Part shown: in pieces, positions 1 through 8,160 of the stretch | Layout: each line of letters opens with the position of its first letter | Position numbering within the stretch: the stretch's first letter is position 1 | Origin: Bacteroidales bacterium | GTDB lineage: Bacteria; Bacteroidota; Bacteroidia; Bacteroidales; VadinHA17 | Length of the DNA: 64,000 nucleotides | Assembly (NCBI GenBank): GCA_003141895.1 | Contig: PLNT01000018.1 | Coordinates: 1 to 64,000, forward strand | Direction of reading: 5' to 3' | Position numbers and translations under genes: made by a program | Notes under the pieces: model-generated | Told to the model about the DNA's origin: nothing | The model's input: only the letters and a program-made list of their open reading frames with translations | Databases searched by the model: none

Positions 1-84
1 GGAAAAAATCCTTGTTTTCGGTAGGAATCCGATAGAAATCTCCCCCAAAAACATACAGTATTAAAAATCATAATAAAACTTAAA

Positions 85-124
85 TAAAAAAACCGCCTCA
101 TTTATGTTATGAGACGGCCTCTTT
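85..124 (-). terminator. Rho-independent terminator of the LolA-like gene
   Basis: Positions 93-100 and 110-117 form an 8-bp stem with one mismatch, around a 9-nt loop. On the minus strand the stem is followed by a run of T residues (A-run 85-92 on the plus strand). It lies about 50 bp past the stop codon of the minus-strand gene that ends at 167, so it fits termination of that transcript. The plus-strand side also has a short T-rich tail, so it may work both ways. Confidence 0.75.
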
Positions 125-166
125 TTATTGGTACCCAATTCCCGATTACAGGAGAAGGGGGCAGAA

Positions 167-853
167 TTATTTTACAGTAAAGATGCTGTCTTCTATGGGT
201 GTATCGATCTCAACCTTGGTAAAAGTCATAACCATATCCATACCCTGAGCCGATGTAGAAGTTTTCATCGGAATAACTACTCCATTGGTTTCAGTATAGT
301 CAGTTGGATATGAATCAATAGCTACACCGGCATTTGTCGTGGAAGTTTTGACAACGTAATATGAACTCTTGTCAATATCAATATAGTTTACAATCCCATC
401 AGCGTCATATTTAAGCTTAAAAGCCGGTTTATCATTAACATTTTCTTCTCCTTCCAGAGATAGCTGGCCTTTTTTCAGAGCCTCAGCCAGATAATTCTGG
501 AACATGTTTGTCCTTAATGTTTGTTTTACCTGATCAGGTGTCATTTCCACTGGGTCAGTAGACCCTGTCATTGGATTGACACTATATCCTTTTGTGCCGT
601 CAAATACCTGGATCATATCCTGTCCATTGACTGAGGTTACTGACTTCATTTTGTTAGGATTTTTCATCCATAATGTCATCGGCAAATCCATGCCCATTAC
701 CGACATGGTTGCAGTAATTTTAATTGTTTTAACATTGGCAACATTATCAAGTTTGGACGCTGCAGTGTACTTTTTTACGATTTCATCAAGTGATTGAGCA
801 CTTATGCAAGACATTATTATAAGTCCTGCCATAATAAAAATGAGTTTCTTCAT
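167..853 (-). CDS. LolA-like outer-membrane lipoprotein-sorting protein
   Basis: A 228-residue exported protein. It begins with a typical signal peptide (MKK, hydrophobic core, cleavage likely near residue 19 after ISA). The mature part is a run of short beta strands with the pattern of the LolA/LolB-like lipoprotein carrier fold: an early NVKTIKI strand, a basic LWMKNPNKMK strand, then an FDGTKGYSVNP strand. Proteins of this group in Bacteroidota are usually annotated as outer-membrane lipoprotein-sorting proteins and act in the periplasm, but the lipoprotein-carrier function is inferred from the fold pattern only. It is preceded 24 bp upstream by kdsA on the same strand, and a terminator follows it, so the two may share a transcript. 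Confidence 0.7.
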   Translation of the reverse strand: MKKLIFIMAGLIIMSCISAQSLDEIVKKYTAASKLDNVANVKTIKITATMSVMGMDLPMTLWMKNPNKMKSVTSVNGQDMIQVFDGTKGYSVNPMTGSTDPVEMTPDQVKQTLRTNMFQNYLAEALKKGQLSLEGEENVNDKPAFKLKYDADGIVNYIDIDKSSYYVVKTSTTNAGVAIDSYPTDYTETNGVVIPMKTSTSAQGMDMVMTFTKVEIDTPIEDSIFTVK

Positions 854-877
854 ACAACTGGTATTAAAAATTAATAA

Positions 878-1705
878 TTAAAATGAATTTATTGTTTTTC
901 TTAATGCTGTGAGTTTAAAAAGAAGGTCGTCCATCCCTGAAAGTTTAAGCATGTTAGCTCCATCAGACTTTGCAACGGAAGGATCAGGATGGGTTTCTAT
1001 AAATATTCCGTCAGCTCCCACGCTTATTGCTGCTTTTCCTAAAGTCTCTATCATCTCAGGCCGGCCTCCTGATACTCCCTGTTCCTGGTTTGGTTGTTGC
1101 AGAGAATGAGTGATATCCATAATTACAGGAACACCGATCTGTTTCATAACAGGGATATTTCTGAAATCAACAACAATATCCTGGTAACCATACATGTTAC
1201 CACGGTCAGTAAGCAAAATATTACTATTACCTGATTCTCTCACTTTCTCAACAGCAAATTTCATCGATGCTCCTGACAGGAACTGCCCCTTTTTTATATT
1301 AATCCATTTACCGGTAAGAGCAGCAGCAGTAAGAAGATCTGTTTGTCTGCACAAAAAAGCAGGTATCTGCAGGATATCTACATATTCAGCAGCTATTTCA
1401 GCTTCGTTTGGATTGTGAATATCGGTTATTACAGGGACAGAATATTTTTTTCGAACTTCTGCCAGAATTTTAAGTGCTTTTTCATCCCCGATCCCTGAAA
1501 AGGAATCACCCCTTGACCTGTTTGCTTTACGGTATGATGATTTAAATACAAATGGGATATGATATTTTTCAGATAGTACTTTCAGATGACTGGCAGTTTC
1601 AAATACTATCTTCTCATTTTCAACAACACACGGTCCCGCAATTAATAGAAAATTGCCTGATTCACTAAATTTTATACCGGGTATATTTATTGCAGCCTGT
1701 GACAT
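878..1705 (-). CDS. kdsA: 3-deoxy-8-phosphooctulonate synthase
   Basis: KdsA condenses phosphoenolpyruvate with D-arabinose 5-phosphate to make Kdo-8-phosphate, the committed step to the lipid A-Kdo core of Gram-negative lipopolysaccharide. The 275 residues show the expected blocks: IAGPCVVE at 22-29, FKSSYRKANRSRG at 54-66, TDIHNP, the GQFLSG and DRG segments, and a GGRPEM-type phosphate loop. The Cys in the GPC motif (residue 26) is the metal ligand of the metal-dependent subclass, where the E. coli enzyme has Asn, so a metal-dependent enzyme is expected. Length is normal for the family. It lies directly upstream of the LolA-like gene on the same strand. Confidence 0.96.
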   Translation of the reverse strand: MSQAAINIPGIKFSESGNFLLIAGPCVVENEKIVFETASHLKVLSEKYHIPFVFKSSYRKANRSRGDSFSGIGDEKALKILAEVRKKYSVPVITDIHNPNEAEIAAEYVDILQIPAFLCRQTDLLTAAALTGKWINIKKGQFLSGASMKFAVEKVRESGNSNILLTDRGNMYGYQDIVVDFRNIPVMKQIGVPVIMDITHSLQQPNQEQGVSGGRPEMIETLGKAAISVGADGIFIETHPDPSVAKSDGANMLKLSGMDDLLFKLTALRKTINSF

Positions 1706-1788
1706 ATAATAACAAAGTTAAAAAAAATTATTATAATTAGTAAAGTGTTTCTGGTTTCTTGTTTGATTACTAGTTGCTAATGGCTAGT

Positions 1789-1828
1789 CCAGTACCCAGC
1801 ATCCAATACCTGGTACCCAGTACCCAGC
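1789..1828. repeat. Short direct repeat in the kdsA-rarA gap
   Basis: The 12-mer CCAGTACCCAGC occurs at 1789-1800 and again at 1817-1828, with further TACC/CAGC-like variants between them. The 127-bp gap between rarA and kdsA holds nothing else that I can identify. The pattern is a degenerate short tandem array similar in style to the 9-bp array near 44331, though with a different unit. Confidence 0.6.
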
Positions 1829-1832
1829 TCAC

Positions 1833-3140
1833 TCATTTTTTATCGTAATCGTAAAAATCTTTCCACATGGCAGCGAGTCTCTTCCGTACCTCTTCTTCCT
1901 TCGGATTTATGCCAGGTTCATAGAAGACCGTTCCCTTGATTTCTTCAGGAAGAAAATTATCCCTGATGAAATTTCCCTCAAAGTTATGTGCATATTTGTA
2001 GTCCTTTCCATATCCCAGATTCTTCATCAGACTGGTGGGAGCATTCCTTATATGTAATGGGACAGGCAGATCGCCACCAGATTTAACCAGGCCTATAGCA
2101 TTGTCAATTGCCATAATGGATGAATTGCTTTTCGGAGAAGTTGCGAGGTATATGGCTGCTTCAGATAAAATAATACGCGATTCAGGCCATCCGATGACAT
2201 TTATTGCTTCAAAACAAGCCTGAGCAAGAAGCAAGGCGTTAGGATTGGCGATTCCAATATCCTCAGCAGCGAGAATCAACATCCTTCTCGCAATGAACTT
2301 CGGATCTTCACCTCCTTCAACCATTCGTGCAAGCCAGTAAACTGCGGCATTCGGATCGCTTCCTCTCAGCGATTTGATGAAAGCAGAAATTATATCGTAA
2401 TGCTGTTCCCCATTTTTATCGTACAATGCAAGATTTTTCTGGACATGTTTCAGAACCATTTCGTTAGTGATGACAATCTTTTTATCAGATGATTCATCTG
2501 CTTCGGAACTTACAACAAGCTCAAGTGCATTGTAAAGTTTTCGTGCATCTCCTCCTGAAATCCGGATAAGTGCCTCATGTTCTGTAATGTCTATATCATA
2601 AGCCGCCAGGTAAGTATCTTTTTTCAGGGCTTTGTTCATCAACTGCAGAAGTTCATCTTCGGTCAATGGTTTCATTACGTAAACCTGGCAACGTGAAAGG
2701 AGGGGAGATATAACTTCGAAAGAAGGATTTTCTGTGGTTGCTCCGATAAGAGTTATAGTTCCCTGTTCGACGGCGCTGAGAAGTGAATCCTGTTGTGATT
2801 TATTAAACCTGTGAATTTCATCTATAAACAGAATAGGATTGGGCTGATTAAAAAACTGCTGGCTTTTGGCCTTTTCAATGGTTTCTCTGACATCCTTCAC
2901 TCCGGAATGAACTGCACTGAGATGGAAAAAAGGTCTCTTCAGTGTGTTGGCGATAATTCCTGCCAGGGTTGTTTTTCCTACACCGGGAGGACCCCATAAA
3001 ATAAATGAAGGGATATTTCCCGATTCAATTACTTTTCTCAGAACTGCATTTTTGCCAACCAGGTGTTCCTGACCTGAGAATTCACTGAGTTCCTTTGGTC
3101 TTAACCTTTCGGCAAGCGGTTGATTTGCCAGCATCATCAA
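1833..3140 (-). CDS. rarA: Replication-associated recombination AAA+ ATPase RarA
   Basis: RarA (MgsA/Mgs1/WRNIP1 family) is a clamp-loader-like AAA+ ATPase that acts at stalled replication forks. The 435-residue protein has LAERLRP near the N terminus, Walker A GPPGVGKTT at residues 50-58, Walker B ILFIDEIHRFNKSQQD, sensor 1 GATTENPSFE and arginine-finger region LLSRCQVY. It then has the MgsA C-terminal tetramerisation domain (DPNAAVYWLARM, EGGEDPKFIARR, GNPLPVPLHIRNAPT-like segments). Length is normal. Three Met codons in a row open the frame, so the exact start may be any of them. It is divergent from the gamma-glutamyltransferase gene. Confidence 0.95.
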   Translation of the reverse strand: MMMLANQPLAERLRPKELSEFSGQEHLVGKNAVLRKVIESGNIPSFILWGPPGVGKTTLAGIIANTLKRPFFHLSAVHSGVKDVRETIEKAKSQQFFNQPNPILFIDEIHRFNKSQQDSLLSAVEQGTITLIGATTENPSFEVISPLLSRCQVYVMKPLTEDELLQLMNKALKKDTYLAAYDIDITEHEALIRISGGDARKLYNALELVVSSEADESSDKKIVITNEMVLKHVQKNLALYDKNGEQHYDIISAFIKSLRGSDPNAAVYWLARMVEGGEDPKFIARRMLILAAEDIGIANPNALLLAQACFEAINVIGWPESRIILSEAAIYLATSPKSNSSIMAIDNAIGLVKSGGDLPVPLHIRNAPTSLMKNLGYGKDYKYAHNFEGNFIRDNFLPEEIKGTVFYEPGINPKEEEVRKRLAAMWKDFYDYDKK

Positions 3141-3250
3141 AATATTTCTGCAAAAATACTAAAACAATTTTGTTCTCTTGGATTTTGTGACTGATACCTT
3201 ATTAATATTGACTTTATCGTTAATATTGTGACAACATTAAATGATTTGCA

Positions 3251-3272
3251 GGGACTGGTCGCGACCAGTCCC
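3251..3272. repeat. Perfect 22-bp palindrome upstream of ggt
   Basis: Positions 3251-3261 (GGGACTGGTCG) are perfectly complemented by 3262-3272, followed by CTACC. It sits in the 172-bp divergent gap between rarA and ggt, 40 bp before the ggt start codon, so it would be in the leader of that mRNA or overlap its promoter. Its GC content contrasts sharply with the AT-rich flanks, which suggests a dispersed repeat and not an operator built in place. Confidence 0.7.
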
Positions 3273-3312
3273 TACCATTCATTACAAAATTAATCTCTAA
3301 AGTAAGTTTATA

Positions 3313-5019
3313 ATGTACAAGATTATTAACAGTCTGCTGGTTTTTTTTATTCTTACTGCTTGTTCCCCAAAATCCGAAAAAAAATATGTGGGTTTTATTG
3401 AAGATCAGGATATTGTTGTCGATAGCGGAGCAGTTGTGTCTGCGCATCCTCAGAGCTCACGAATAGGAGTAAGCATATTGAAGAAAGGCGGAAATGCTAT
3501 CGATGCCGCCATCGCAACCGAATTTGCTCTGGCAGTTTGTTACCCGGAAGCTGGCAACATTGGAGGGGGCGGTTTTATGCTGATCAGGACAAGTGATGGT
3601 AAAACAGATGTGATTGATTACCGCGAAAAGGCTCCTTCGGGCTCCTCCCGCGACATGTATCTTGACAAATCAGGGAACGTTATACCTGGATTCAGTACAG
3701 ATACACATTTGTCCAGTGGTGTTCCCGGTACCGTAGATGGTATGATTAAAGCGCATTCAAAATATGGAAAGCTGCCGTTTAAAGAGCTGATTCAACCTGC
3801 CATCGATCTTGCTGAACATGGATTTCCGGTTACATTACGGCAGGCTCAAGACTTGAATTCGAACAGAAAAACATTTGTTGAAAGAAATTCATTTAAGACG
3901 GCTTTCGTGAAGGATTCATTATGGAGAGAGGGAGACACCCTTATTCAACCCGCTTTGGCTGAAACTCTTAAGAGAATAAGGGATTATGGACGCGATGGAT
4001 TTTATGCAGGTAAGACTGCACGTTACCTTATAAAGGAAATGAAAAGAGGTAATGGTATAATATCAGAACAGGACCTGATGGATTACAAATCGGTTTCACG
4101 ACAGTCTATTTCCACTTTATATAAAGGTTTTAAAATTATTACAGTCCCTCCGCCATCAGGCGGGGGCATTATCCTGATCCAGCTTTTAAAGATGACTGAA
4201 CCATATCCATTGAAGGAATGGAGATTTCATTCCGCACGCTCCATCCACCTTATAACTGAAGCTGAACGGCGGGCATTCGCTGACCGATCTGAATATGCGG
4301 GTGATCCGGATTTTGTTGAAGTACCTGAAAAACAGCTGGTGAGTCAGAAATATCTCAATGAAAGAATGAAATCCTTTAATGAAAATCATGCCACATCTTC
4401 ATTAGATCTTGGGCCGGGCTCGCCTGAAAAGTATATTAGTGAAGAAACAACTCATTATTCTGTTGTTGATGCAATGGGAAATGCTGTTGCGGCAACAACG
4501 ACTTTAAATAACGGATTCGGAAACAGCATTGTTGCAGATAGTGCAGGATTTTTGCTGAATAACGAGATGGATGATTTCTCAGTAAAACCAGGTTTTCCGA
4601 ATATGTACGGTCTTGTTGGTGGTGAAGCTAACTCGATAAAACCGGGAAAAAGAATGCTGAGTTCAATGACGCCCACAATTGTTGAAAAAAATGGAAAACT
4701 TCTTCTCGTTCTCGGTTCACCTGGTGGCTCAACAATCCCCACAACAGTCTTTCAGGTTGTAATTAATGTACTGGATTATGGCTTGAGTATAGGAAAGGCT
4801 GTCGATGCAGGACGTTTCCATCATCAGTGGTATCCCGATTGGATCAGCTTTGAGAAAAATGCAATTGACAGCCTTGCTTCTGATAAGCTACAGAAAATGG
4901 GACATTCCTTAAAGGAACGTGCAGCCCTGGGCAGCGTCAATGCAATAATGATTTTTCCCGACGGAAAAAAAGCCGCGGCTGCTGATAAAAGAGGTAATAA
5001 TTCATCCTATGGGTATTAA
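3313..5019 (+). CDS. ggt: Gamma-glutamyltransferase lipoprotein
   Basis: Gamma-glutamyltransferase removes the gamma-glutamyl group from glutathione and related peptides by hydrolysis or transfer. The 568-residue precursor starts with a lipoprotein signal (hydrophobic core ending LTAC, lipid-modified Cys at residue 17). The proenzyme self-cleaves before the catalytic Thr: residues 379-387 read TTHYSVVDA, the classical start of the small subunit. Other family blocks are visible: GGNAIDAAIA, EAGNIGGGGFM, DYREKAP, PPPSGGG, LSSMTPTIV and GSPGGS. The size is normal. It would act at the cell envelope on extracellular or periplasmic peptides. No partner gene is adjacent; the downstream gene is of unknown function. 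Confidence 0.95.
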   Translation: MYKIINSLLVFFILTACSPKSEKKYVGFIEDQDIVVDSGAVVSAHPQSSRIGVSILKKGGNAIDAAIATEFALAVCYPEAGNIGGGGFMLIRTSDGKTDVIDYREKAPSGSSRDMYLDKSGNVIPGFSTDTHLSSGVPGTVDGMIKAHSKYGKLPFKELIQPAIDLAEHGFPVTLRQAQDLNSNRKTFVERNSFKTAFVKDSLWREGDTLIQPALAETLKRIRDYGRDGFYAGKTARYLIKEMKRGNGIISEQDLMDYKSVSRQSISTLYKGFKIITVPPPSGGGIILIQLLKMTEPYPLKEWRFHSARSIHLITEAERRAFADRSEYAGDPDFVEVPEKQLVSQKYLNERMKSFNENHATSSLDLGPGSPEKYISEETTHYSVVDAMGNAVAATTTLNNGFGNSIVADSAGFLLNNEMDDFSVKPGFPNMYGLVGGEANSIKPGKRMLSSMTPTIVEKNGKLLLVLGSPGGSTIPTTVFQVVINVLDYGLSIGKAVDAGRFHHQWYPDWISFEKNAIDSLASDKLQKMGHSLKERAALGSVNAIMIFPDGKKAAAADKRGNNSSYGY

Positions 5020-5169
5020 CTGTTTTGCGGTTCAATAATTTTTACTAAATTGCCTCAGATTTATTTTCATTAAAAAAAATAAATTAATACTTTTAACAAT
5101 TGAAATTGTCTTTTTAGAGTAAATCGGGTTGTAGTTATTGTATTTGAATACATTCAGATATATTCAGTT

Positions 5170-6324
5170 ATGAAAAAAACTCTGCTTATTGTAGTTATCA
5201 TCCTGGCAGTAATTATTGCTCTGCCTGTAATTAATCTGATCCGATGGAGCGTTCAGTCTAAAAAACCGCTTGATATTATTATAGTCGATAAAACAGTTCC
5301 AACTCTGGAACGTGAACATCACAAGTCATTTAGCTGGATACTGACGAATGAGAGATTTGTTAAAAAAGAAACCAACCACAGTTACTCTTACACAAAAGAT
5401 TACTACGGTTTCTATCCCCAGCGTCCCCTGAGAGAAAAAAAATGGGACAGGAATGATTACCGGCTAACTGATGTTATTAACCTCGCTAATAAAAATGATG
5501 CGATCTATTTCACTGATACTTACGGTGTGTTTTTTAATGACTGGTTCAGAGGTATAAACAAGAGCCGTAAATCACGAAAAATTTATGGTGGACTTAATAA
5601 TAATGACTTTCTGCTCATTAAAGAGATGAAAGACAGGAATAAGCTCATTATTATGGAGTATAATTCCTTTGATTACCCGACAGCTCAATTTGAATCCGTC
5701 AGAACTCAGGAAAAACTCGGAATCAACTTCTCAGGTTGGACCGGTAAATATTTCAGCTCTCTGGATACAACATCGAAAGATTTTCCGATCTGGATGACCG
5801 CTATGTACCGCAAAGAATACAGAAAGCCCTGGAAATTCACAAAAGCCGGAGTTGTTATTTTGAAAGAAAAGGATATTGTGATTCTGGAAGCCGGACAGCA
5901 GCTTAAAAATGCAATGCCGCAAATAATCACTGAAGATGCTTCAGTCAGGAAGTATGGTGTTGTACCAACTGTTGCATTTGATCAGTGGTTTGACATTATT
6001 GATCCGCTTCAGAATAAGGTTCTTTCAAAATTCAAACTCGATACTACTCCTGACGGCGATTCCCTGCTTACAAACAATTCATTATTAAACGAGTTCCCTG
6101 CTGTGGTTCAGGAGCCTGTCGCCCAGAGAATTTATTATTTTTCCGGTGATTTCGCAACCTATGATGTTCCGTTCTGGACTGCCAGGTTCAAAGGAGTCGA
6201 TAAACTTAAAGGAATTTTCTTTTCCGATAAGCCCGATGATACAAGAAGATTCTTCTGGCTCTATTACAAACCTCTCATAAATGGAATCTTCAGTGATTAC
6301 TATGCTTCGGTGAATAAAAAATAA
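5170..6324 (+). CDS. Membrane-anchored protein of unknown function
   Basis: I do not recognise this 384-residue protein. Residues about 4-25 form one strongly hydrophobic helix with a short positive N terminus, so it is either a signal anchor or an uncleaved signal; the remainder is hydrophilic and probably outside the cytoplasm. Regions rich in Trp, Tyr and Asp (KYFSSLDTTSKDFPIW, FDQWFDIIDP, FFWLYYKPL) suggest a compact extracytoplasmic domain. There are no cysteines in obvious pairs and no catalytic motif that I can name. It stands alone, 150 bp after ggt, with a start codon supported by the hydrophobic N terminus. Confidence 0.75.
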   Translation: MKKTLLIVVIILAVIIALPVINLIRWSVQSKKPLDIIIVDKTVPTLEREHHKSFSWILTNERFVKKETNHSYSYTKDYYGFYPQRPLREKKWDRNDYRLTDVINLANKNDAIYFTDTYGVFFNDWFRGINKSRKSRKIYGGLNNNDFLLIKEMKDRNKLIIMEYNSFDYPTAQFESVRTQEKLGINFSGWTGKYFSSLDTTSKDFPIWMTAMYRKEYRKPWKFTKAGVVILKEKDIVILEAGQQLKNAMPQIITEDASVRKYGVVPTVAFDQWFDIIDPLQNKVLSKFKLDTTPDGDSLLTNNSLLNEFPAVVQEPVAQRIYYFSGDFATYDVPFWTARFKGVDKLKGIFFSDKPDDTRRFFWLYYKPLINGIFSDYYASVNKK

Positions 6325-6460
6325 GATACTTCAAACGTATATTGAAAAGTACAGGCTGTAATGGTCTGTACTTTTTTTTGCAATCCAAACTTATTTGGAA
6401 TGGCCCTAATCCGTGAGATTCGAAGCATTTGTTTAACTTTGATTCATGAATGGATCTTAG

Positions 6461-6578
6461 GATTGCCACGCTTCGCTCGCAATGACCGCTATTTTACTTA
6501 CTTCGGTTCTGCTTCCAACATGAGGTTATATAAGTCGCACTGTCATTGCGAGCCCGACGAAGAAGGGCGTGGCAATCT
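6461..6578. repeat. Dispersed inverted-repeat element, copy 1
   Basis: The arms 6461-6488 (GATTGCCACGCTTCGCTCGC and onward) and 6542-6578 are imperfect reverse complements and could fold into a long hairpin. The loop carries the block ACTTCGGTTCTGCTTCCAAC. The same architecture, including a related loop block (GCTTCGGTTCAGCTCCCAAC), appears at 46109-46242. It is a non-coding, probably non-autonomous repeat lying just upstream of the nitrilase gene. A short open frame can be read through it but is not supported as a gene. Confidence 0.75.
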
Positions 6579-6609
6579 TATGGATAACCGGAACATAATA
6601 TAAATCACA

Positions 6610-6617
6610 TACCTTTG
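6610..6617 (+). promoter_or_regulatory. Bacteroidota -7 box of the nitrilase gene
   Basis: TACCTTTG matches the TAnnTTTG consensus of the Bacteroidota primary sigma factor exactly and lies 4 bp before the ATG at 6622. A start site this close would give a nearly leaderless mRNA. No convincing -33 TTTG is visible in front of it. Confidence 0.45.
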
Positions 6618-6621
6618 TTCC

Positions 6622-7392
6622 ATGATAATATCAGTAATTCAACCGGTTATTTATTGGGAAGACAAGTCCCGTAATTTTCAGAATCTTTCTGAACTTTTAA
6701 AGCCTTTGTATAATAAAACCGACATTGTCATACTTCCTGAAATGTTTAATACGGGCTTTTCAATGAATCCTGCCAGGCTTAGTGAACCTATGTACGGAGA
6801 AACCTGCAGTTGGATGAAAAGCATGTCTGAAAAGGGAAGTTTCGGGATTTGCGGGAGCTATATGGTTAAGGAAAGTGGTAATTTCTATAACAGGTGGGTG
6901 TTTGTTTCAAATGAGAAAGAGATTATGTACTACGATAAACGGCACCTGTTTAGTATGGGAGGGGAGAAGGAACATTTTACTCCAGGAAAATCGAGATTAA
7001 TTTTCAGTTTCCGTGGAACGAAAATCAGTCCTTATATATGTTACGATCTGCGTTTCCCGGTATGGAGCAGGAACACTGAAAAATCCGATCTGATCATTTA
7101 TGCGTCAAACTGGCCCGATGCACGGCAGAATGTCTGGAATACTCTTCTGAAGGCAAGAGCTATTGAAAATCAATGCTATGTGGCAGGATCAAATCCAACA
7201 GGAACAGACGGTATGGGAATCAGTTACAGCGGTGAATCAATTATCATAAATCCCCGCGGAGAAATCCTTGCTTCAGCCGGAAATAATCATAACACTTCTG
7301 TTACCTCTGAAATATCTCTGAAAGAATTAAATGATTTCAGAAAGAAATTTTCTGTTCTTGACGATGCTGACGACTTCACAATAAACCTTTAA
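6622..7392 (+). CDS. Omega-amidase-type nitrilase family hydrolase
   Basis: A 256-residue carbon-nitrogen hydrolase. The catalytic triad of the family is visible: Glu40 in LPEMF, Lys106 in YDKRHLF and Cys140 in YICYDLRFP. The motifs around these residues, especially LFSMGGE after the Lys and CYDLRFPVWSRN after the Cys, match the omega-amidase (YafV/NIT2) branch, which hydrolyses alpha-ketoglutaramate and similar keto-acid amides to the acid plus ammonia in the methionine salvage and transamination repair route. Length is normal, and the enzyme should be cytoplasmic. It follows a dispersed repeat and stands alone. The stop codon overlaps a short 7-bp tandem repeat. Confidence 0.88.
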   Translation: MIISVIQPVIYWEDKSRNFQNLSELLKPLYNKTDIVILPEMFNTGFSMNPARLSEPMYGETCSWMKSMSEKGSFGICGSYMVKESGNFYNRWVFVSNEKEIMYYDKRHLFSMGGEKEHFTPGKSRLIFSFRGTKISPYICYDLRFPVWSRNTEKSDLIIYASNWPDARQNVWNTLLKARAIENQCYVAGSNPTGTDGMGISYSGESIIINPRGEILASAGNNHNTSVTSEISLKELNDFRKKFSVLDDADDFTINL

Positions 7393-7411
7393 GTCGAAAG
7401 TCGAAAGTCGA
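7391..7411. repeat. Three copies of a 7-bp unit
   Basis: AAGTCGA is repeated three times in tandem and overlaps the nitrilase stop codon. It is a small microsatellite with no visible function. Confidence 0.7.
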
Positions 7412-7453
7412 AATAATATCACTGACAGAATAGACTTTACAGACTTTATGGAC

Positions 7454-7762
7454 TTAATTCACACAGCAAATCATACTCTGATAATGAGATAGTTCCTCAG
7501 TCTCCTGATAATGCAGAATACTGTACAATACTTTTTCCGGTGCCAGAGCCTGTATCATTGTTTCTTTCTTCTCTGAGCAGTAAGGACAGCTTTTCGATTT
7601 TGCGAAATGTTTTTTCCCCTCTTCTTCGGCATCACAATCTGAATTGAATGATCCCAGGAAATTATTTTTATCACCTTCTGTTAAAAAAGGACAACCTTCT
7701 TTATGAACGGAGTGGAAATCGTTTGTGCGTGGGCGAACAGCGACAAAATATTTTGAATCCAT
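7454..7762 (-). CDS. Small Cys/His-rich protein, probable metal binder
   Basis: A 102-residue protein with no signal peptide. The Cys and His residues fall in a pattern: H20 and C24 (HKEGCPF), C42 in FNSDCDAEEEGKKHF, then CPYCSEK at about 59-65, and a final CC pair near the end. This resembles a compact zinc-binding or Ada-type treble-clef arrangement, but I cannot assign a named family with confidence. Its upstream region carries, in the correct orientation and 71 bp before the ATG, one of the three GGTAAC-N14-CCCGATAAAA motifs also found before the neighbouring GG-peptide gene, so the two divergent genes may be co-regulated. Function unknown. Confidence 0.7.
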   Translation of the reverse strand: MDSKYFVAVRPRTNDFHSVHKEGCPFLTEGDKNNFLGSFNSDCDAEEEGKKHFAKSKSCPYCSEKKETMIQALAPEKVLYSILHYQETEELSHYQSMICCVN

Positions 7763-7832
7763 AAGGTTTAGAATTTTAAATTATTTAAACTAGTACAAAG
7801 AAAACGCTCTATCCTTTTGTCAAATTTTGGAG

Positions 7833-7862
7833 TTTTATCGGGATTCTTCGTAAATTGTTACC
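7833..7862 (-). promoter_or_regulatory. Two-box promoter-like motif A (ECF type)
   Basis: Read on the minus strand this is GGTAAC, 14 bases, CCCGATAAAA. It lies 71 bp before the ATG of the 102-residue Cys-rich protein. The two boxes and their exact spacing recur in motifs B and C, while the spacer varies in the middle; this is what a -35/-10 pair recognised by an alternative sigma factor looks like (many ECF promoters have an AAC core at -35). The assignment to the sigma factor encoded at 12296-12913 is inferred from proximity. Confidence 0.6.
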
Positions 7863-8095
7863 TGAAACATTGAATTTTTAAAGGATTAAGTTGTAAAAAA
7901 AAACAGGATCGAAGGCTACAAACATATTATCAAATAATGTTAAACGAAATTGTCATTAATCCAGGATATTATTCTAATTCATGCGGGGTATATCATAAAA
8001 AAAACTCAAAAAAAATATTATTTCATAAGTGTTTATGGTATAGTAATTTATGAAGTTTAAGAAATAAAGTTTTGAGTAATATTTCGAAATATTCA

Positions 8096-8125
8096 GGTAA
8101 CATTTTGATGCATATTCCGATAAAA
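8096..8125 (+). promoter_or_regulatory. Two-box promoter-like motif B (ECF type)
   Basis: GGTAAC at 8096-8101, 14 bases, TCCGATAAAA at 8116-8125. The ATG of the GG peptide is 35 bp further on, giving a short leader of usual length if transcription starts about 6 bp after the second box. It is the best placed of the three copies. Confidence 0.65.
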
Positions 8126-8160
8126 CCCCGGAATTTAACTTAAAACTAAATCATAAAATC

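Larger units (their letters stand above)
7763..8160. other. Divergent regulatory region between the Cys-rich protein and the GG peptide
   Basis: About 400 bp without a convincing gene. It is very AT-rich and contains the two inverted copies of the two-box motif (7833-7862 minus, 8096-8125 plus). Between them are A-tracts around 7998-8020 and no other recognisable site. A 38-codon frame at 7937-8053 has no support. Confidence 0.6.

Noticed and set aside
4455-4742. 95-codon frame antisense to ggt
   Set aside because: It is a shadow of the strongly supported gamma-glutamyltransferase gene.
6361-6603. 80-codon frame through the first dispersed inverted repeat
   Set aside because: The frame is read from the repeat itself and has no protein-like features.
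7937-8053. 38-codon ATG frame between the two inverted promoter motifs
   Set aside because: No leader, hydrophobic or family pattern, and no start context; it is AT-rich sequence that happens to lack stops.
7833-8125. Inverted copies of the two-box motif as ends of a small transposable element
   Set aside because: A third copy with the same 14-bp spacing lies at 12978 facing another gene, and the spacers vary in their middle. A promoter pair explains this better than terminal repeats.
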